A stretch of DNA of 64,000 bases from Comamonas sp. Y33R10-2 (GCF_019355935.1 NZ_CP079925.1:2728001-2792000); one strand, 5' to 3'. Positions 8,734-17,697 are shown, numbered from the stretch's first letter. Numbers and translations: made by a program. The notes: generated by a model from the sequence alone, not told the origin.

Positions 8734-9207
8734 GCCTTCTCTTCCCTCGTTTTAGCGGCAGCTTAAATAGGGATGAAAAACAGAGCAATGACTCACACTG
8801 CAAACCTTTGTTTTCACAGCGGCTAGTCCTTATATGGAAAGCGCTTAAGCGCGTTTTCGCATAAACAGCAAGGATCTCAATGGGTAGAGAAACTCGTGCA
8901 AGGAGCTGGCGTTGCACGATGTTTATGGATTCAATGGCCAGCGGATGCACTCGAGTGATGAGACCTGCTGAATTAGCGGCTATGAAACCCACCTTCCAAC
9001 TCAAGCACCACTAAACCTTGTCGAGCAACCAATGATGTTTTATGTGCTCAATGAGGCGACTAAAGGGCGTTGCTAAAGGCCGCTACGAAGGCCCGTGAAG
9101 GCATCTCCACATTTCCCACACAATGGCTCGACAGGTCGGAAATATTGCAACCGCAAACTGCTGACGCATAGCGTTGAAAAATTCTTTTTGCGGAGCGATT
9201 TCTTTCT
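8734..9207. other. 474-base gap with no recognised gene
   Basis: Between the divergently transcribed HEPN-like operon and the aminotransferase. No reading frame here has a family-like motif, and no repeat or hairpin with a T run was seen. It must hold the promoters of both operons; the sequence just upstream of 9208 carries GCGGAG as a weak ribosome site. Confidence 0.5.
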
Positions 9208-10581
9208 GTGATTAATACTGCCCAATTGCTGGCTGACGAAGCCAAATACTGCTCGTTTGGTGACACCGTCCACTACGTCAATCCCCCCAAGATTTTCACA
9301 GGCTGCGATGGCAGCTATATGTACGACGACTCAGGCACCGCCTACCTCGATTTGCAGATGTGGTACTCGGCCGTCAACTTTGGCTACAAGAACAAGCGTC
9401 TTGAGCAAAAGATGATCGAGCAGCTCCAAGAGCTGCCCCAGGTGGCAAGTCAGTACCTGCACCCCACCAAGATCGAGCTTGCCAAGTTCATCGCGGAAGA
9501 CGCCAAGAGCAAATGGGGCAATGACGGCCGCGTGCACTTCAACGTGGGCGGCGCGCAAGCCATTGAAGACTCGCTGAAAGTGGTGCGCAATGCCAGCGGC
9601 GGCAAGAGCTTGATGTTCGCTTTTGAAGGCGGCTACCACGGCCGCACGCTCGGTGCTTCTTCCATTACCTCCAGCTACCGCTATCGTCGCCGCTTCGGCC
9701 ACTTCAGCGACCGCGCTCAGTTCATCCCCTTCCCCTACCCCTTCCGTCGCCCCAAGGGCATGACGGCAGAGGAGTACGCCGACTCCATCGTGGCAGAGTT
9801 TCGCCGCAAGTTCGAGAACGAATACCACGCAGTCTGGGACCCCAAGACCAACCAGTGCGAATACGCGGCTTTCTACATTGAGCCAATTCAAGGCACCGGT
9901 GGCTACGTCATTCCCCCTGCCAACTTCTTCACCGGTTTGAAGAAGGTGCTGGACGACCACGGCGTGCTGCTGGTGGTCGATGAAATCCAGATGGGTTTTT
10001 GGCGCACCGGCAAGCTGTGGTCGGTCGAAAACTTCGGCATCAAGCCCGATGTACTGGTGTTTGCCAAGGCACTGACCAACGGCCTGAACGCGTTGAGCGG
10101 CCTGTGGGCGCGCGAAGAGTTGATTAACCCCACGGTGTTTCCACCTGGCTCCACCCACTCCACCTTTGCTGCGAATCCTCTGGGCACGGCGCTGGGTCTG
10201 GAAGTGATGCGCATGACGCACGAGATGGACTTCGGTCGTCAAGTGTGCGAATCGGGCGCCTACTTCCTCGAAGGCCTCAAGGATCTGCAAAAGCGCCACA
10301 AGGAAATCGGTGATGTGGACGGCATGGGCTTGGCACTGCGCGCCGAAATTTGCACCGAAGACGGCTTTACGCCCAACAAGGCGCTGCTGGACAAGATGGT
10401 GGACATCGGCCTTGAAGGTGGTCTGGAATACCAAGGCCAGAAGCGTGGCCTGGTGCTGGACGTGGGCGGCTACTACAAGAACGTGATCACCTTTGCGCCT
10501 TCGCTGATGATTTCACGCCCTGAAATTGACGAAGCCATGGTGCTGCTGGATCAGTTGCTGACCAAAGCGAAAAGCGCATAA
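9208..10581 (+). CDS. Class III PLP-dependent aminotransferase
   Basis: The 457-residue protein shows the class III (ornithine/acetylornithine/omega-amino acid) aminotransferase fold: GGAQAIEDSLK at 114-124 (cofactor phosphate region), FEGGYHGRTLGA at 139-150, VVDEIQMGFWRTGK at 256-269 with the pyridine-binding Asp258, and the Schiff-base Lys287 in VFAKALTNG. These enzymes move amino groups to or from terminal or alpha carbons; the substrate is unknown. It begins with GTG at 9208 and leads a four-gene operon with a GNAT-like transferase, a ureohydrolase-like protein and a CFA-type methyltransferase, which points to a dedicated biosynthetic pathway rather than arginine or lysine metabolism. 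Confidence 0.85.
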   Translation: MINTAQLLADEAKYCSFGDTVHYVNPPKIFTGCDGSYMYDDSGTAYLDLQMWYSAVNFGYKNKRLEQKMIEQLQELPQVASQYLHPTKIELAKFIAEDAKSKWGNDGRVHFNVGGAQAIEDSLKVVRNASGGKSLMFAFEGGYHGRTLGASSITSSYRYRRRFGHFSDRAQFIPFPYPFRRPKGMTAEEYADSIVAEFRRKFENEYHAVWDPKTNQCEYAAFYIEPIQGTGGYVIPPANFFTGLKKVLDDHGVLLVVDEIQMGFWRTGKLWSVENFGIKPDVLVFAKALTNGLNALSGLWAREELINPTVFPPGSTHSTFAANPLGTALGLEVMRMTHEMDFGRQVCESGAYFLEGLKDLQKRHKEIGDVDGMGLALRAEICTEDGFTPNKALLDKMVDIGLEGGLEYQGQKRGLVLDVGGYYKNVITFAPSLMISRPEIDEAMVLLDQLLTKAKSA

Positions 10582-10583
10582 CA

Positions 10584-10690
10584 CCCCTTGAGGCGCTTTG
10601 CGCCTTCCCCCTCTCTCTTCGGGAGGGGGGCAACGCCTTCGCTGCGGGGCGGCCCTTGCTTGGCGTTTCTGGTTTGGGTCGCGGCAGTTT
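10584..10690. repeat. GC-rich intergenic repeat (Comamonadaceae type)
   Basis: The pattern CTTGAGGCGCTTTGCGCCTT, then a C-rich stretch facing GGGAGGGGGG, then GGCGGCCCTTGCTTGGCG, resembles a mosaic palindrome that I recall between genes in Acidovorax and Comamonas genomes. The inner arms CCCCCTC/GAGGGGG can pair. It sits inside the first biosynthetic operon and creates a false upstream extension of the next reading frame. Confidence 0.5.
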
Positions 10691-10713
10691 CAAAATCGAA
10701 TACGAATCAAGGA

Positions 10714-11775
10714 ATGGCGACGGAAAAACTCCGCAACCAGCTCGAACCCAGCGGTCTTTTGAGGCAGTTTGCCGATCACCCGCCAGAAGGCTTTGCCTTG
10801 CTGAAGGACTGGCCTGCCCCCGCCTTCACGGCACCGTTTGACTTGCTGACCACTGCAGATGACGCGCTCAAGGCGCGTCTTTTGTCGTTACCGGGTGGCC
10901 AATGGTTGAGTTCAAAACTCACCCTGCAAACCGACTTTGTGGGCGCCACCGTCAGCGAATATGCGCTGCTGCCTCAAGGCATTGCTGCAAGCACACTGGC
11001 GCAGCAATTGCGGGCCATGGCGGGTCGCACCCTGCTGACCATCGTCAAGGATTTGCCGCAGGCATCGCCACTGCTTTCTGAAGATGAAAACCGCTTCTCC
11101 AGAGAAGTCACTCAAGCGCTTTCAGAGCAAGGTTTTATTGCTTTGGAAGGGCAGGCGCTGGCCTATGTCCCCATTACCTTTAGCAGTCTTGACGCCTATC
11201 TGGCGGGCCTGTCAAAAAACCGCAGAAGCAGCCTCAAACGCAAGCTCAAAAGCCGCGAGCAGCTGAGCATAGAACGCATTCCAACCGGTGCGGCATTCGC
11301 GGATGATGCATGTGTAGATGCCTACTACGCGCTGTTTGATGCCGTTTACGCGCAAAGCGAAATTCACTTCGACAAACTCACTCGCGCCTTCTTTGCCGAC
11401 CTGCTGCGCGATGCAGGCAATGGCGGCATCGTGTTTGAATACCGCGACCTGCAAAGCAAGGCTCTGCTAGGCTGGAACCTGTGCTTTGAGCATGGTGGCA
11501 AACTGATAGACAAATACATCGGCCTGTCTTACCCGGCAGCGCGTGAAGCCAACCTCTATTTTGTGAGCTGGATGGTCAATCTTGAATACGCACTGGAGCG
11601 CGGGCTCAGCCACTATGTGGCGGGCTGGACCGACCCTGAAGTCAAGGCCCAGCTGGGCGCCAGCTTCACCATGACGCAGCACGCAGTCTTCATCCGCAAC
11701 CCCGTGCTGCGCGCATTGGGGCGGCGCTTTTCCAGTCTGTTTGAGGGCGATAGCCAGTGGGGTGACAAGACATGA
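10714..11775 (+). CDS. GNAT/FemAB-like acyltransferase (COG3146 type)
   Basis: From ATG 10714 the product has 353 residues and resembles the predicted peptidoglycan-bridge/GNAT acyltransferase group. The segment YLAGLSKNRRSSLKRKLKSR near residues 161-180 followed by a second GNAT-like half (LGWNLCFEHGGKLIDKYIGL; NLYFVSWMVNLEYALERG; AGWTDPEVKAQLGA) is the usual order. Such enzymes join an acyl or aminoacyl group to an amine. AAGGA directly abuts the ATG, an unusually tight site. The longer frame from 10588 runs through a repeat and is rejected. It overlaps the next gene by 4 bases (ATGA). Confidence 0.75.
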   Translation: MATEKLRNQLEPSGLLRQFADHPPEGFALLKDWPAPAFTAPFDLLTTADDALKARLLSLPGGQWLSSKLTLQTDFVGATVSEYALLPQGIAASTLAQQLRAMAGRTLLTIVKDLPQASPLLSEDENRFSREVTQALSEQGFIALEGQALAYVPITFSSLDAYLAGLSKNRRSSLKRKLKSREQLSIERIPTGAAFADDACVDAYYALFDAVYAQSEIHFDKLTRAFFADLLRDAGNGGIVFEYRDLQSKALLGWNLCFEHGGKLIDKYIGLSYPAAREANLYFVSWMVNLEYALERGLSHYVAGWTDPEVKAQLGASFTMTQHAVFIRNPVLRALGRRFSSLFEGDSQWGDKT

Positions 11776-12674
11776 TGATGCAGCTGCAACCCGTTGTGCT
11801 GGATGTCGATGGCTCCGTAGGCCCACTCAACAACGAGCTGCGTCTGCCGCTTTTGGAATGGCAAGAGCTGGTGCGCTTTGGCTGCGGCCTGCGCAGCTTT
11901 AAACGATTTACCGATGCCATCCACACCCATCTGCCCCCGCTGCACGGCACCGCGCTCATGGGCAGCGGCGATTTTCATCATCTGAGCTGGCCGCTGATTG
12001 AGCGCAGCATCGGCCATAACGGCTACACGCCTACCAACCCGCTGCGCGTGGTGGTGCTGGACAACCACCCGGACAATATGCGCTTCCCATGGGGCGTGCA
12101 TTGCGGCTCATGGGTGCGGCGCGTGGCCATGCACCCTGCCGTATCGCAAGTGCATGTAGCGGGCATCACATCTCAGGACATTGGCTCGGGCCACGCCTGG
12201 GAAAACTATCTGCGCCCGCTGCGCGCTGGCAAGCTCACCTATTGGAGCTGCGGTGTGGATACGCGCTGGGCCCAACGCATTGGGGCCGGCAAGGCGTTTC
12301 GCAGCTTTTCTACCATCGCAGAGTTGGTGCAGGCGCTGTCTCGTCATCTCAGTGAATGGCCGCAGGACACCTATCTGAGCATAGACAAAGATGTGTTCGC
12401 CCCCGAGGTTGTGCGCACCAACTGGGATCAAGGCCAGATGCTGGAAAAGCAGGCCATGGGCCTGATCGATGCCCTGCGCGGGCAGATCATCGGAAGTGAC
12501 ATTACCGGCGACGTGTCGTCATGGCACTATGGCACTTGGTGGAAGCGCCTGATGAGCGCAAGCGACGGGCAGGACACGCAGATTGATGCTCAAACGCTAG
12601 CTGCTTGGCAGGCTGGGCAACATGGATTGAATCAACGGCTGGTGAAGCGCATAGCGGCCAGCAACGCGAGTTAA
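11772..12674 (+). CDS. Divergent ureohydrolase (arginase/agmatinase) family protein
   Basis: A 300-residue protein that keeps the dinuclear metal ligands of the arginase fold in altered motifs: GSGDFHH at 64-70 in place of GGDHS, DNHPD at 97-101 in place of DAHxD, and SIDKDVFAP at 203-211 in place of SxDxDxxDP. A late ITGDVSS replaces the usual D-x-V-E-x-N-P segment, so the substrate guanidino or amide group is probably not arginine. Known relatives hydrolyse guanidines, formimidoyl groups or acetylated polyamines (the related deacetylase fold). Start ATG at 11772 overlaps the previous stop. Confidence 0.72.
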   Translation: MMMQLQPVVLDVDGSVGPLNNELRLPLLEWQELVRFGCGLRSFKRFTDAIHTHLPPLHGTALMGSGDFHHLSWPLIERSIGHNGYTPTNPLRVVVLDNHPDNMRFPWGVHCGSWVRRVAMHPAVSQVHVAGITSQDIGSGHAWENYLRPLRAGKLTYWSCGVDTRWAQRIGAGKAFRSFSTIAELVQALSRHLSEWPQDTYLSIDKDVFAPEVVRTNWDQGQMLEKQAMGLIDALRGQIIGSDITGDVSSWHYGTWWKRLMSASDGQDTQIDAQTLAAWQAGQHGLNQRLVKRIAASNAS

Positions 12675-12719
12675 AGCGCTTCACCGATACCTTTCAACAC
12701 CTCGCTTCAAGGAGCTGAC

Positions 12720-14033
12720 ATGCTGGACCGGTTGACCGAAAAATTGCTGCGACATGCGTTTGAACCCTTGGTCAAAACGGGACGGCTTGAAGTCACCCTC
12801 CCATCTGGAAAGACACTGCTCTTTGGCGACGGTGGCCAGCCTCAGGCAAGGATACGTTTTACCGACAAACGCGCAATCTTTGCACTGCTGCGCGACCCCG
12901 ATTTGAACTTTGGCGAGATGTTCATGCAAGAGCGCCTGCTCATCGAAAAAGGCAGCGTGTATGACGTGCTGGAGCTGGCTCTGTGCCATTCAAAAAATGC
13001 GCCCATCAGCGCCACCGTGCGCATGCTGGACGCCTGGCGCATGATGCTGCGCCCTTTGCTACAAAACAATCTGCGCGGCAAAGCTCGCGCCAATGTGGCC
13101 CATCACTATGATCTGGATGACCGTCTGTATCAGCTGTTTCTGGATAGCGAGCGTCAGTATTCCTGCGCCTATTTTGAGCAGGGTGATGAGGATCTTGAAA
13201 CGGCCCAGCTCGCCAAGAAACGGCATATCGCCGCCAAGCTGCTGATTGAGCCAGGACAGCGCGTTCTAGACATAGGCTGCGGCTGGGGCGGCCTCTCTCG
13301 CTATCTGGCCGAGGTAGCGGGGGCGGCGCATGTCACGGGTATCACGCTGTCCACCGAGCAGCTTGCGGGCGCCCAACACAAAGCCTCTCAATCCACCCAC
13401 GCGGAGAAGTTGGATTACCAACTGGTGGATTACCGCGACATGAATCGTGAAGAGCATGGCTCGTTCGACCGCATTGTTTCAGTCGGCATGTTCGAGCATG
13501 TAGGAACCGGTTTTTACGATGCCTTTTTCCGCAAATGTCACGAGCTGCTCAGTGACGACGGGGTCATGCTGCTGCACTTTATTGGCAACAGCGATGTGCC
13601 AGACTTCAATAATCCATGGATTGAGCGCTACATCTTTCCGGGCGGCCATATTCCATCCATGTCGGAGTTCACACCCGCTATCGAACGATCAGGTCTGGTG
13701 ATCTGCGACATAGAGGTTCCGCGCCTGCACTATGCCCAAACTCTGCGCCTGTGGCGCGAGCGCTTCCTGGTACAGAGAGCGCAAGCTGCCGCGCTGTATG
13801 ACGAGCGTTTTTGCCGCATGTGGGAGTTCTATTTGTCCATGTCTGAAGCGGCGTTCCGCTATCAGGACATTGCCATTTTTCAGGTGCAACTGAGTCGCAG
13901 GCAAGAGGCAGTGCCACTGACGCGCGATTACATCCACCAGCGTGAAGATGACCTCAAGAGTCTGGAAGCAGCGCAGGGCATGGTGGCCCCACACATGGCA
14001 GGCGCTGCAAAAATCAAAGTGAATACTGCCTGA
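12720..14033 (+). CDS. Cyclopropane-fatty-acyl-phospholipid synthase family methyltransferase
   Basis: A 437-residue CFA/mycolic-acid-synthase-type enzyme. The N-terminal ~120 residues form the lipid-associated domain; HHYDLDDRLYQLFLDSE at 128-144 and the AdoMet loop VLDIGCGWGG at 182-191 are hallmark sequences, followed by VGMFEHVG and IFPGGHIPS. Classical members add methylene from AdoMet to unsaturated acyl chains at the membrane; paralogues in biosynthetic loci modify other lipids. AAGGAG lies ~8 bases before the ATG. It is the last gene of the operon beginning at 9208, suggesting that the pathway touches a lipid or fatty acyl chain. Confidence 0.88.
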   Translation: MLDRLTEKLLRHAFEPLVKTGRLEVTLPSGKTLLFGDGGQPQARIRFTDKRAIFALLRDPDLNFGEMFMQERLLIEKGSVYDVLELALCHSKNAPISATVRMLDAWRMMLRPLLQNNLRGKARANVAHHYDLDDRLYQLFLDSERQYSCAYFEQGDEDLETAQLAKKRHIAAKLLIEPGQRVLDIGCGWGGLSRYLAEVAGAAHVTGITLSTEQLAGAQHKASQSTHAEKLDYQLVDYRDMNREEHGSFDRIVSVGMFEHVGTGFYDAFFRKCHELLSDDGVMLLHFIGNSDVPDFNNPWIERYIFPGGHIPSMSEFTPAIERSGLVICDIEVPRLHYAQTLRLWRERFLVQRAQAAALYDERFCRMWEFYLSMSEAAFRYQDIAIFQVQLSRRQEAVPLTRDYIHQREDDLKSLEAAQGMVAPHMAGAAKIKVNTA

Positions 14034-14060
14034 AATGGCTCAATTTCAAGGCGTTATTCG

Positions 14061-14108
14061 GCTGCAATCAAGACCTATCAAGCACTAGCAGCTATTGTTC
14101 TTGATAGA
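14061..14108. repeat. Dispersed palindromic repeat, copy 2 (half-type)
   Basis: Contains TATCAAGCACTAGCAGCTAT followed by TGTTCTTGATAG, a half-type copy of the family at 4238 and 44372. It lies in the 77-base gap between two convergent operons. Confidence 0.55.
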
Positions 14109-14110
14109 TT

Positions 14111-15325
14111 TCAGCGCTGCGTGGCCGCCTGAATATTCGCCAGCACACGCGCAAACCTCGCATCATCGAGCCACGGGCTGTTGCTGATGGCCAGCAGGCG
14201 CTTCGCCCAGTCCCGCGCTTGCGGCACATCTTCATTGCGCGCTGCGCCCAGCACATGGTCGTAGCAGCCATAGTCGGGCAGCACATGGACAAAGGGCAAA
14301 GACAGCCCGCTGCCATCGCCCCAATGGGCTTGCAGCACGGCATCTCTGGCTTGCTGGCTGGGCAGGCGCAGCAAGATCACCGGCCACACGCCTTGAGAAT
14401 CTGCAGCGATATCGTCCACCACCTCTAGCCCGCAAGCGCGCAGCTGGGCCAAGCGCGTTCTGGTTTGATCGGCGATCTGCTGCTGAAAAACGCTCAGCCG
14501 CCGCAAAGCTTTGGAGCCGACTGCCTGACGCCAGGCGCCTAAGCTGTGCTGCGGGATGAAGTCATCAAAATCATCGCTCGCAGCCTGCACCCAGTTGCCG
14601 CGAGACAACGCTTGCTCCAGCGGCTTGCCATAAGCCATGCGCAGACCTGCCGGATGATAGAGCGCGGCGTAGCCCAGCAGCTCAACGCTGCGGCGCAGCT
14701 CCCACCAGAGATTAAATTTAGTCTTGGCACCCGTGGCATGCAGCACATCGCGCAGCACGGCATCACGCGTGATGAGTACGCCGCCTTCATAAGTGCTTAG
14801 ACCTTTGCCCACGGCCAGACTGAAAAAGCCCACATCGCCCTTGAGCCCCACAGACTGGCCTTCGCAGCTTGCACCCAGCGCTTGCGCCGCATCTTCAATC
14901 ACATAAGCACCCACGGCGCGTGCGCATTGCACAGCGGCATCCACGTCGGCCACCCGTCCACAAAGATGCGTGGGCAGCACAGCCAGCGTCTTGTCGCTGC
15001 ACAGCAGGTGCAGGCAATCTGCATCCATATCCAGTGCATCCACCCGCAGATCGCACAGCCGCATCTGTAGCCCACATTGCGCAATGGCCAGTGCCACCAA
15101 TGGGCAGGTGTAGGCGGGGACAATGACTTCGCTGCGCTCGGGCCTGAGTTGCTTGAGGCTACGCAAAGCCACCATCAGCGCCGAGGTGCCAGAGCACTCA
15201 AGCTGCACGCTATGCACGCCCAGCCATGCGGCAAGTTGCTCTGCAAAATCACCCGCCCCCCAGGGCAGCAGATCAGCCCATTGCAGCGGCAAGCCTGCCG
15301 TAGGGGGAACCGTTATTTCGCGCAT
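14111..15325 (-). CDS. DegT/DnrJ/EryC1/StrS-family aminotransferase
   Basis: 404 residues with the sugar-aminotransferase signatures: ECSGTSALMVALRSL at 43-57, VIVPAYTCPLVALAI at 67-81, VIEDAAQALGA at 142-152 with the PLP-binding Asp145, and the Schiff-base Lys174 in SLAVGKGLSTYEGG. Members usually aminate keto-sugars, but some act on non-sugar ketones. No glycosyltransferase or nucleotide-sugar gene accompanies it. It is the last gene of the nine-gene minus-strand operon, 1 base after the four-helix transporter gene, so its amino product is probably handled by the same pathway. Confidence 0.85.
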   Translation of the reverse strand: MREITVPPTAGLPLQWADLLPWGAGDFAEQLAAWLGVHSVQLECSGTSALMVALRSLKQLRPERSEVIVPAYTCPLVALAIAQCGLQMRLCDLRVDALDMDADCLHLLCSDKTLAVLPTHLCGRVADVDAAVQCARAVGAYVIEDAAQALGASCEGQSVGLKGDVGFFSLAVGKGLSTYEGGVLITRDAVLRDVLHATGAKTKFNLWWELRRSVELLGYAALYHPAGLRMAYGKPLEQALSRGNWVQAASDDFDDFIPQHSLGAWRQAVGSKALRRLSVFQQQIADQTRTRLAQLRACGLEVVDDIAADSQGVWPVILLRLPSQQARDAVLQAHWGDGSGLSLPFVHVLPDYGCYDHVLGAARNEDVPQARDWAKRLLAISNSPWLDDARFARVLANIQAATQR

Positions 15326-15326
15326 C

Positions 15327-15716
15327 TCAGCTCGTCTGTTCTACCGCCTCAGGGGCCTCGCTCACGGCAAGGCACATGATGCCCACCACGATGAACAGAC
15401 AGCCGATAATTTGCGGCCAGCCGATGGACTCTTTAAACAGCCAGTACGAGATCGCCATCACCGAAATAATCTCTAAATGCGAAGCCGCAAAGGCAGGCCC
15501 GATGGGGGCATGTTTAAGCAAGCTCATCCATGTGAAAAAAGCTCCGATGTAGCCAACGAATGCACCATAAATCCAGGGCTGTCCAAACACGCGAGTCAGC
15601 CAAGCGGGAGAGAATTCCAGCGGCAAGGCAGACTCTCCGGCCATCTTGAAACTCAGCTGCGCCAGCGTGTCAAAAGCCATGAGCACCAGAAAGCCGATGA
15701 TGTAAAAACGCTTCAT
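15327..15716 (-). CDS. Small four-helix DMT/SMR-like transporter subunit B
   Basis: From ATG 15716 the product is 129 residues with four predicted membrane helices and the DMT-type stretch YWLFKESIGWPQIIGCLFIVVGI near the end. Size and architecture match ArnE/ArnF- and EmrE-like half transporters. Its start comes 1 base after the stop of the related gene at 15718-16086, so the two probably form a heterodimer in the inner membrane. ArnE/ArnF pairs flip a lipid-linked amino sugar; a similar lipid-linked or amine cargo is a reasonable guess here. Confidence 0.75.
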   Translation of the reverse strand: MKRFYIIGFLVLMAFDTLAQLSFKMAGESALPLEFSPAWLTRVFGQPWIYGAFVGYIGAFFTWMSLLKHAPIGPAFAASHLEIISVMAISYWLFKESIGWPQIIGCLFIVVGIMCLAVSEAPEAVEQTS

Positions 15717-15717
15717 T

Positions 15718-16086
15718 TCAATGCAATCCCACCACCGCGACGCCAATGGAAATCAGCACAATGCCTGCGACCCGCATGGGAGCTAGTTTTTCGCGAAACA
15801 GTACACGTCCCAAAATCATGATCGCAACGATGTTGATGGAGCCCAGCAAAACACCATCGGACAGGGGCACCAGCGACAAAAATGCCAGCCAGACGACAAA
15901 CTCAGCCACATAGCAGGTAATGCCGACCCATAGCCAAGGGCGAGCCAGCATGAAGCGCCAGCGCTCCATGCCATCACGATCGCCCGGCTCACTGGCCGCA
16001 GCCTTGAAGGCGAGTTGACCACCACTGTCCACCAACACATTGAGCACCCACAGCGTCACCACCAGTGGCGAGAGATCACTACCCAT
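15718..16086 (-). CDS. Small four-helix DMT/SMR-like transporter subunit A
   Basis: A 122-residue, four-helix membrane protein with VLNVLVDSGGQLAFKAA in helix 1 and LGRVLFREKLAPMRVAGIVL near the end. It shares layout, though little identity, with the next gene, typical of paired SMR/ArnEF-type transporters. Its start overlaps the end of the alpha/beta hydrolase gene by 8 bases, showing tight operon packing. Confidence 0.75.
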   Translation of the reverse strand: MGSDLSPLVVTLWVLNVLVDSGGQLAFKAAASEPGDRDGMERWRFMLARPWLWVGITCYVAEFVVWLAFLSLVPLSDGVLLGSINIVAIMILGRVLFREKLAPMRVAGIVLISIGVAVVGLH

Positions 16087-16987
16087 TCACACCCCTGGCA
16101 GGCACCGCTGCATGGGCGATGCGCGCTATGAATTCGTTCAACTTGGCGATCACGGTGCGACGCTCACGGTCTATGGTGATCATGTGATAACAGTTATCCA
16201 GCAGCACCAGTTCCACATGCGCATTCACGGCAATTCGCTCAATGTCTTGGGCATTGCTGACTGATGAAATATCGTCTTCTTTAGCGTGCAGTACCAAACA
16301 GGGCGAACGCAGCTGCGGCAGATTTTTCATCACATAGGCAGAAAGCGCACGCAGCTCAATCACGCTCCACCATGGGTTGCCGGGCAGACCTGCCGCAGAA
16401 CTATCACCGTTGTTCATCTGCTCGACGATGCGCGCGCGCAGGGCTTCATCCTTGATGCCGTAAGGCGGTGCTTCCATGAACACGCTGTTGCGGCCAATGC
16501 CCAGCAGGCGAAACAGCGGGAGCAAGAATGCAAGTCGTGTGTATGAAGGAATGCTCCAGCCGTCATAGCGGAAAGTGGTTGACAACGCACCCACACCGGC
16601 CACTTTGTCCGGATGCTTTTGCGCGACTGCCAGCGACAGCAGCGAGCCCATAGAAAGGCCTGCTACCACCACATGATCCACATGCCTGCCAAAGCGCTGC
16701 AGGCCAGACTCCACACTGCTCAGCCAGTCCGTCCAGCGCGATGCAACAAGATCTTCCATCGCGGCGCAGTGGCCCGTCAGTTGCACGCCGTAGATGGTGA
16801 AACCTTGCTTGTTCAAGCCTTTGCCCAGCAAGCGCATCTCGGCAGGCGTGCCCGTCAAGCCGTGAATCAGCAGCACACCTATGCGTGCGTTCAGGCCTTC
16901 GCCGGGCATGATGAATTCATGGGGTGTCAGGCAGACTTCCTGCAAAGAGCTTTGTTGCATCTGAACCAACCCATCAGCGGCACTCAT
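16079..16987 (-). CDS. Alpha/beta-hydrolase (Est30/monoacylglycerol-lipase-like esterase)
   Basis: 302 residues. The oxyanion region LLIHGLTGTPAEM at 39-51, nucleophile elbow AGLSMGS with Ser112, an acidic residue in HAKEDDISS and the catalytic His in DNCYHMITID make a complete triad. This pattern is that of the carboxylesterase/thermostable monoacylglycerol lipase group (COG1647). It has no signal peptide, so it acts in the cytoplasm, perhaps releasing or transferring an acyl product. The start overlaps the preceding phosphatase stop by 4 bases. Confidence 0.83.
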   Translation of the reverse strand: MSAADGLVQMQQSSLQEVCLTPHEFIMPGEGLNARIGVLLIHGLTGTPAEMRLLGKGLNKQGFTIYGVQLTGHCAAMEDLVASRWTDWLSSVESGLQRFGRHVDHVVVAGLSMGSLLSLAVAQKHPDKVAGVGALSTTFRYDGWSIPSYTRLAFLLPLFRLLGIGRNSVFMEAPPYGIKDEALRARIVEQMNNGDSSAAGLPGNPWWSVIELRALSAYVMKNLPQLRSPCLVLHAKEDDISSVSNAQDIERIAVNAHVELVLLDNCYHMITIDRERRTVIAKLNEFIARIAHAAVPARGVNG

Positions 16988-17697
16988 GCGGGCTGCTCCA
17001 CGCCGAGGATGATTTGCTCAAGCAATTGCGTCGCCTGATCAAAGTTTTCAAAGCGCACATGGGCAATGCCATTGCTCTCGCAATAAGCGATGAGCTTGTA
17101 CTTGGCCAGCACAAAGTCGGCCTTGCCTGAGACGCAAAAATCTGAGGTGCTGTCGCCGATATAAAGCACGCGACCATGCACGGCTTGCTGCTCTGCGAGA
17201 CGCTCGCATTTGCAGTTACCGCTGGCACGTGCGCAGTGATTGCTGGCCCATGGGGAGTCAAGACGCCAGCTGTGCTCACCCGTCTGCACCAGATGATTGG
17301 CGATGACTTCCAAGTCACCCAGACCATTGCCCGCCAGCACATGACGAATGGCGTAGTCGATGCCGTCGCTGACAACCTGAACCTTGATGCCCAGCGCTTT
17401 GGCTTCTTGCACAAAGCGAATGAAATGCTCGTCAATTTCGATGGTGTCGAGATGGTTCTGCAGCTCGGCTTCGCTCATGTCCAGCAAGGCAACCTGACCC
17501 TGCATGCATTCGCGTGAGCCGATGTCCCCGCGCTCCCATGCATCTTCCAGCTCCTGCCAGCCCGGCTTGCCAAAACGGTTGAGCAAAGTGTCGGTCACAT
17601 CCAGCAGGCTGATGGTGCCGTCGAAATCGCTTTGCACCATCCAGCCCGTCGAAGCTGTAGCCGTGGACGATGGGAAAATTTGAATTCGCTTATTCAT
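16984..17697 (-). CDS. HAD-IB (MtnX-like) phosphatase
   Basis: 237 residues of the HAD superfamily, subfamily IB: catalytic DFDGTISLLDVTD with Asp24 and Asp26, VVSDGID as motif II, and YIGDSTSDF as the metal-binding acidic motif. Closest by pattern are MtnX-like and phosphoserine-phosphatase-like enzymes. No methionine-salvage gene is nearby, so the substrate is more likely a phosphorylated intermediate of this locus. It overlaps the genes on both sides (8 and 4 bases). Confidence 0.83.
   Translation of the reverse strand: MNKRIQIFPSSTATASTGWMVQSDFDGTISLLDVTDTLLNRFGKPGWQELEDAWERGDIGSRECMQGQVALLDMSEAELQNHLDTIEIDEHFIRFVQEAKALGIKVQVVSDGIDYAIRHVLAGNGLGDLEVIANHLVQTGEHSWRLDSPWASNHCARASGNCKCERLAEQQAVHGRVLYIGDSTSDFCVSGKADFVLAKYKLIAYCESNGIAHVRFENFDQATQLLEQIILGVEQPA

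Noticed and set aside
9331..10434. A 367-codon minus-strand frame opposite the class III aminotransferase
   Set aside because: It has no recognisable domain and is explained by codon bias of the real gene on the other strand.
10588..10713. Upstream extension of the GNAT-like gene
   Set aside because: The sequence is a GC-rich intergenic repeat and its translation does not look like protein.
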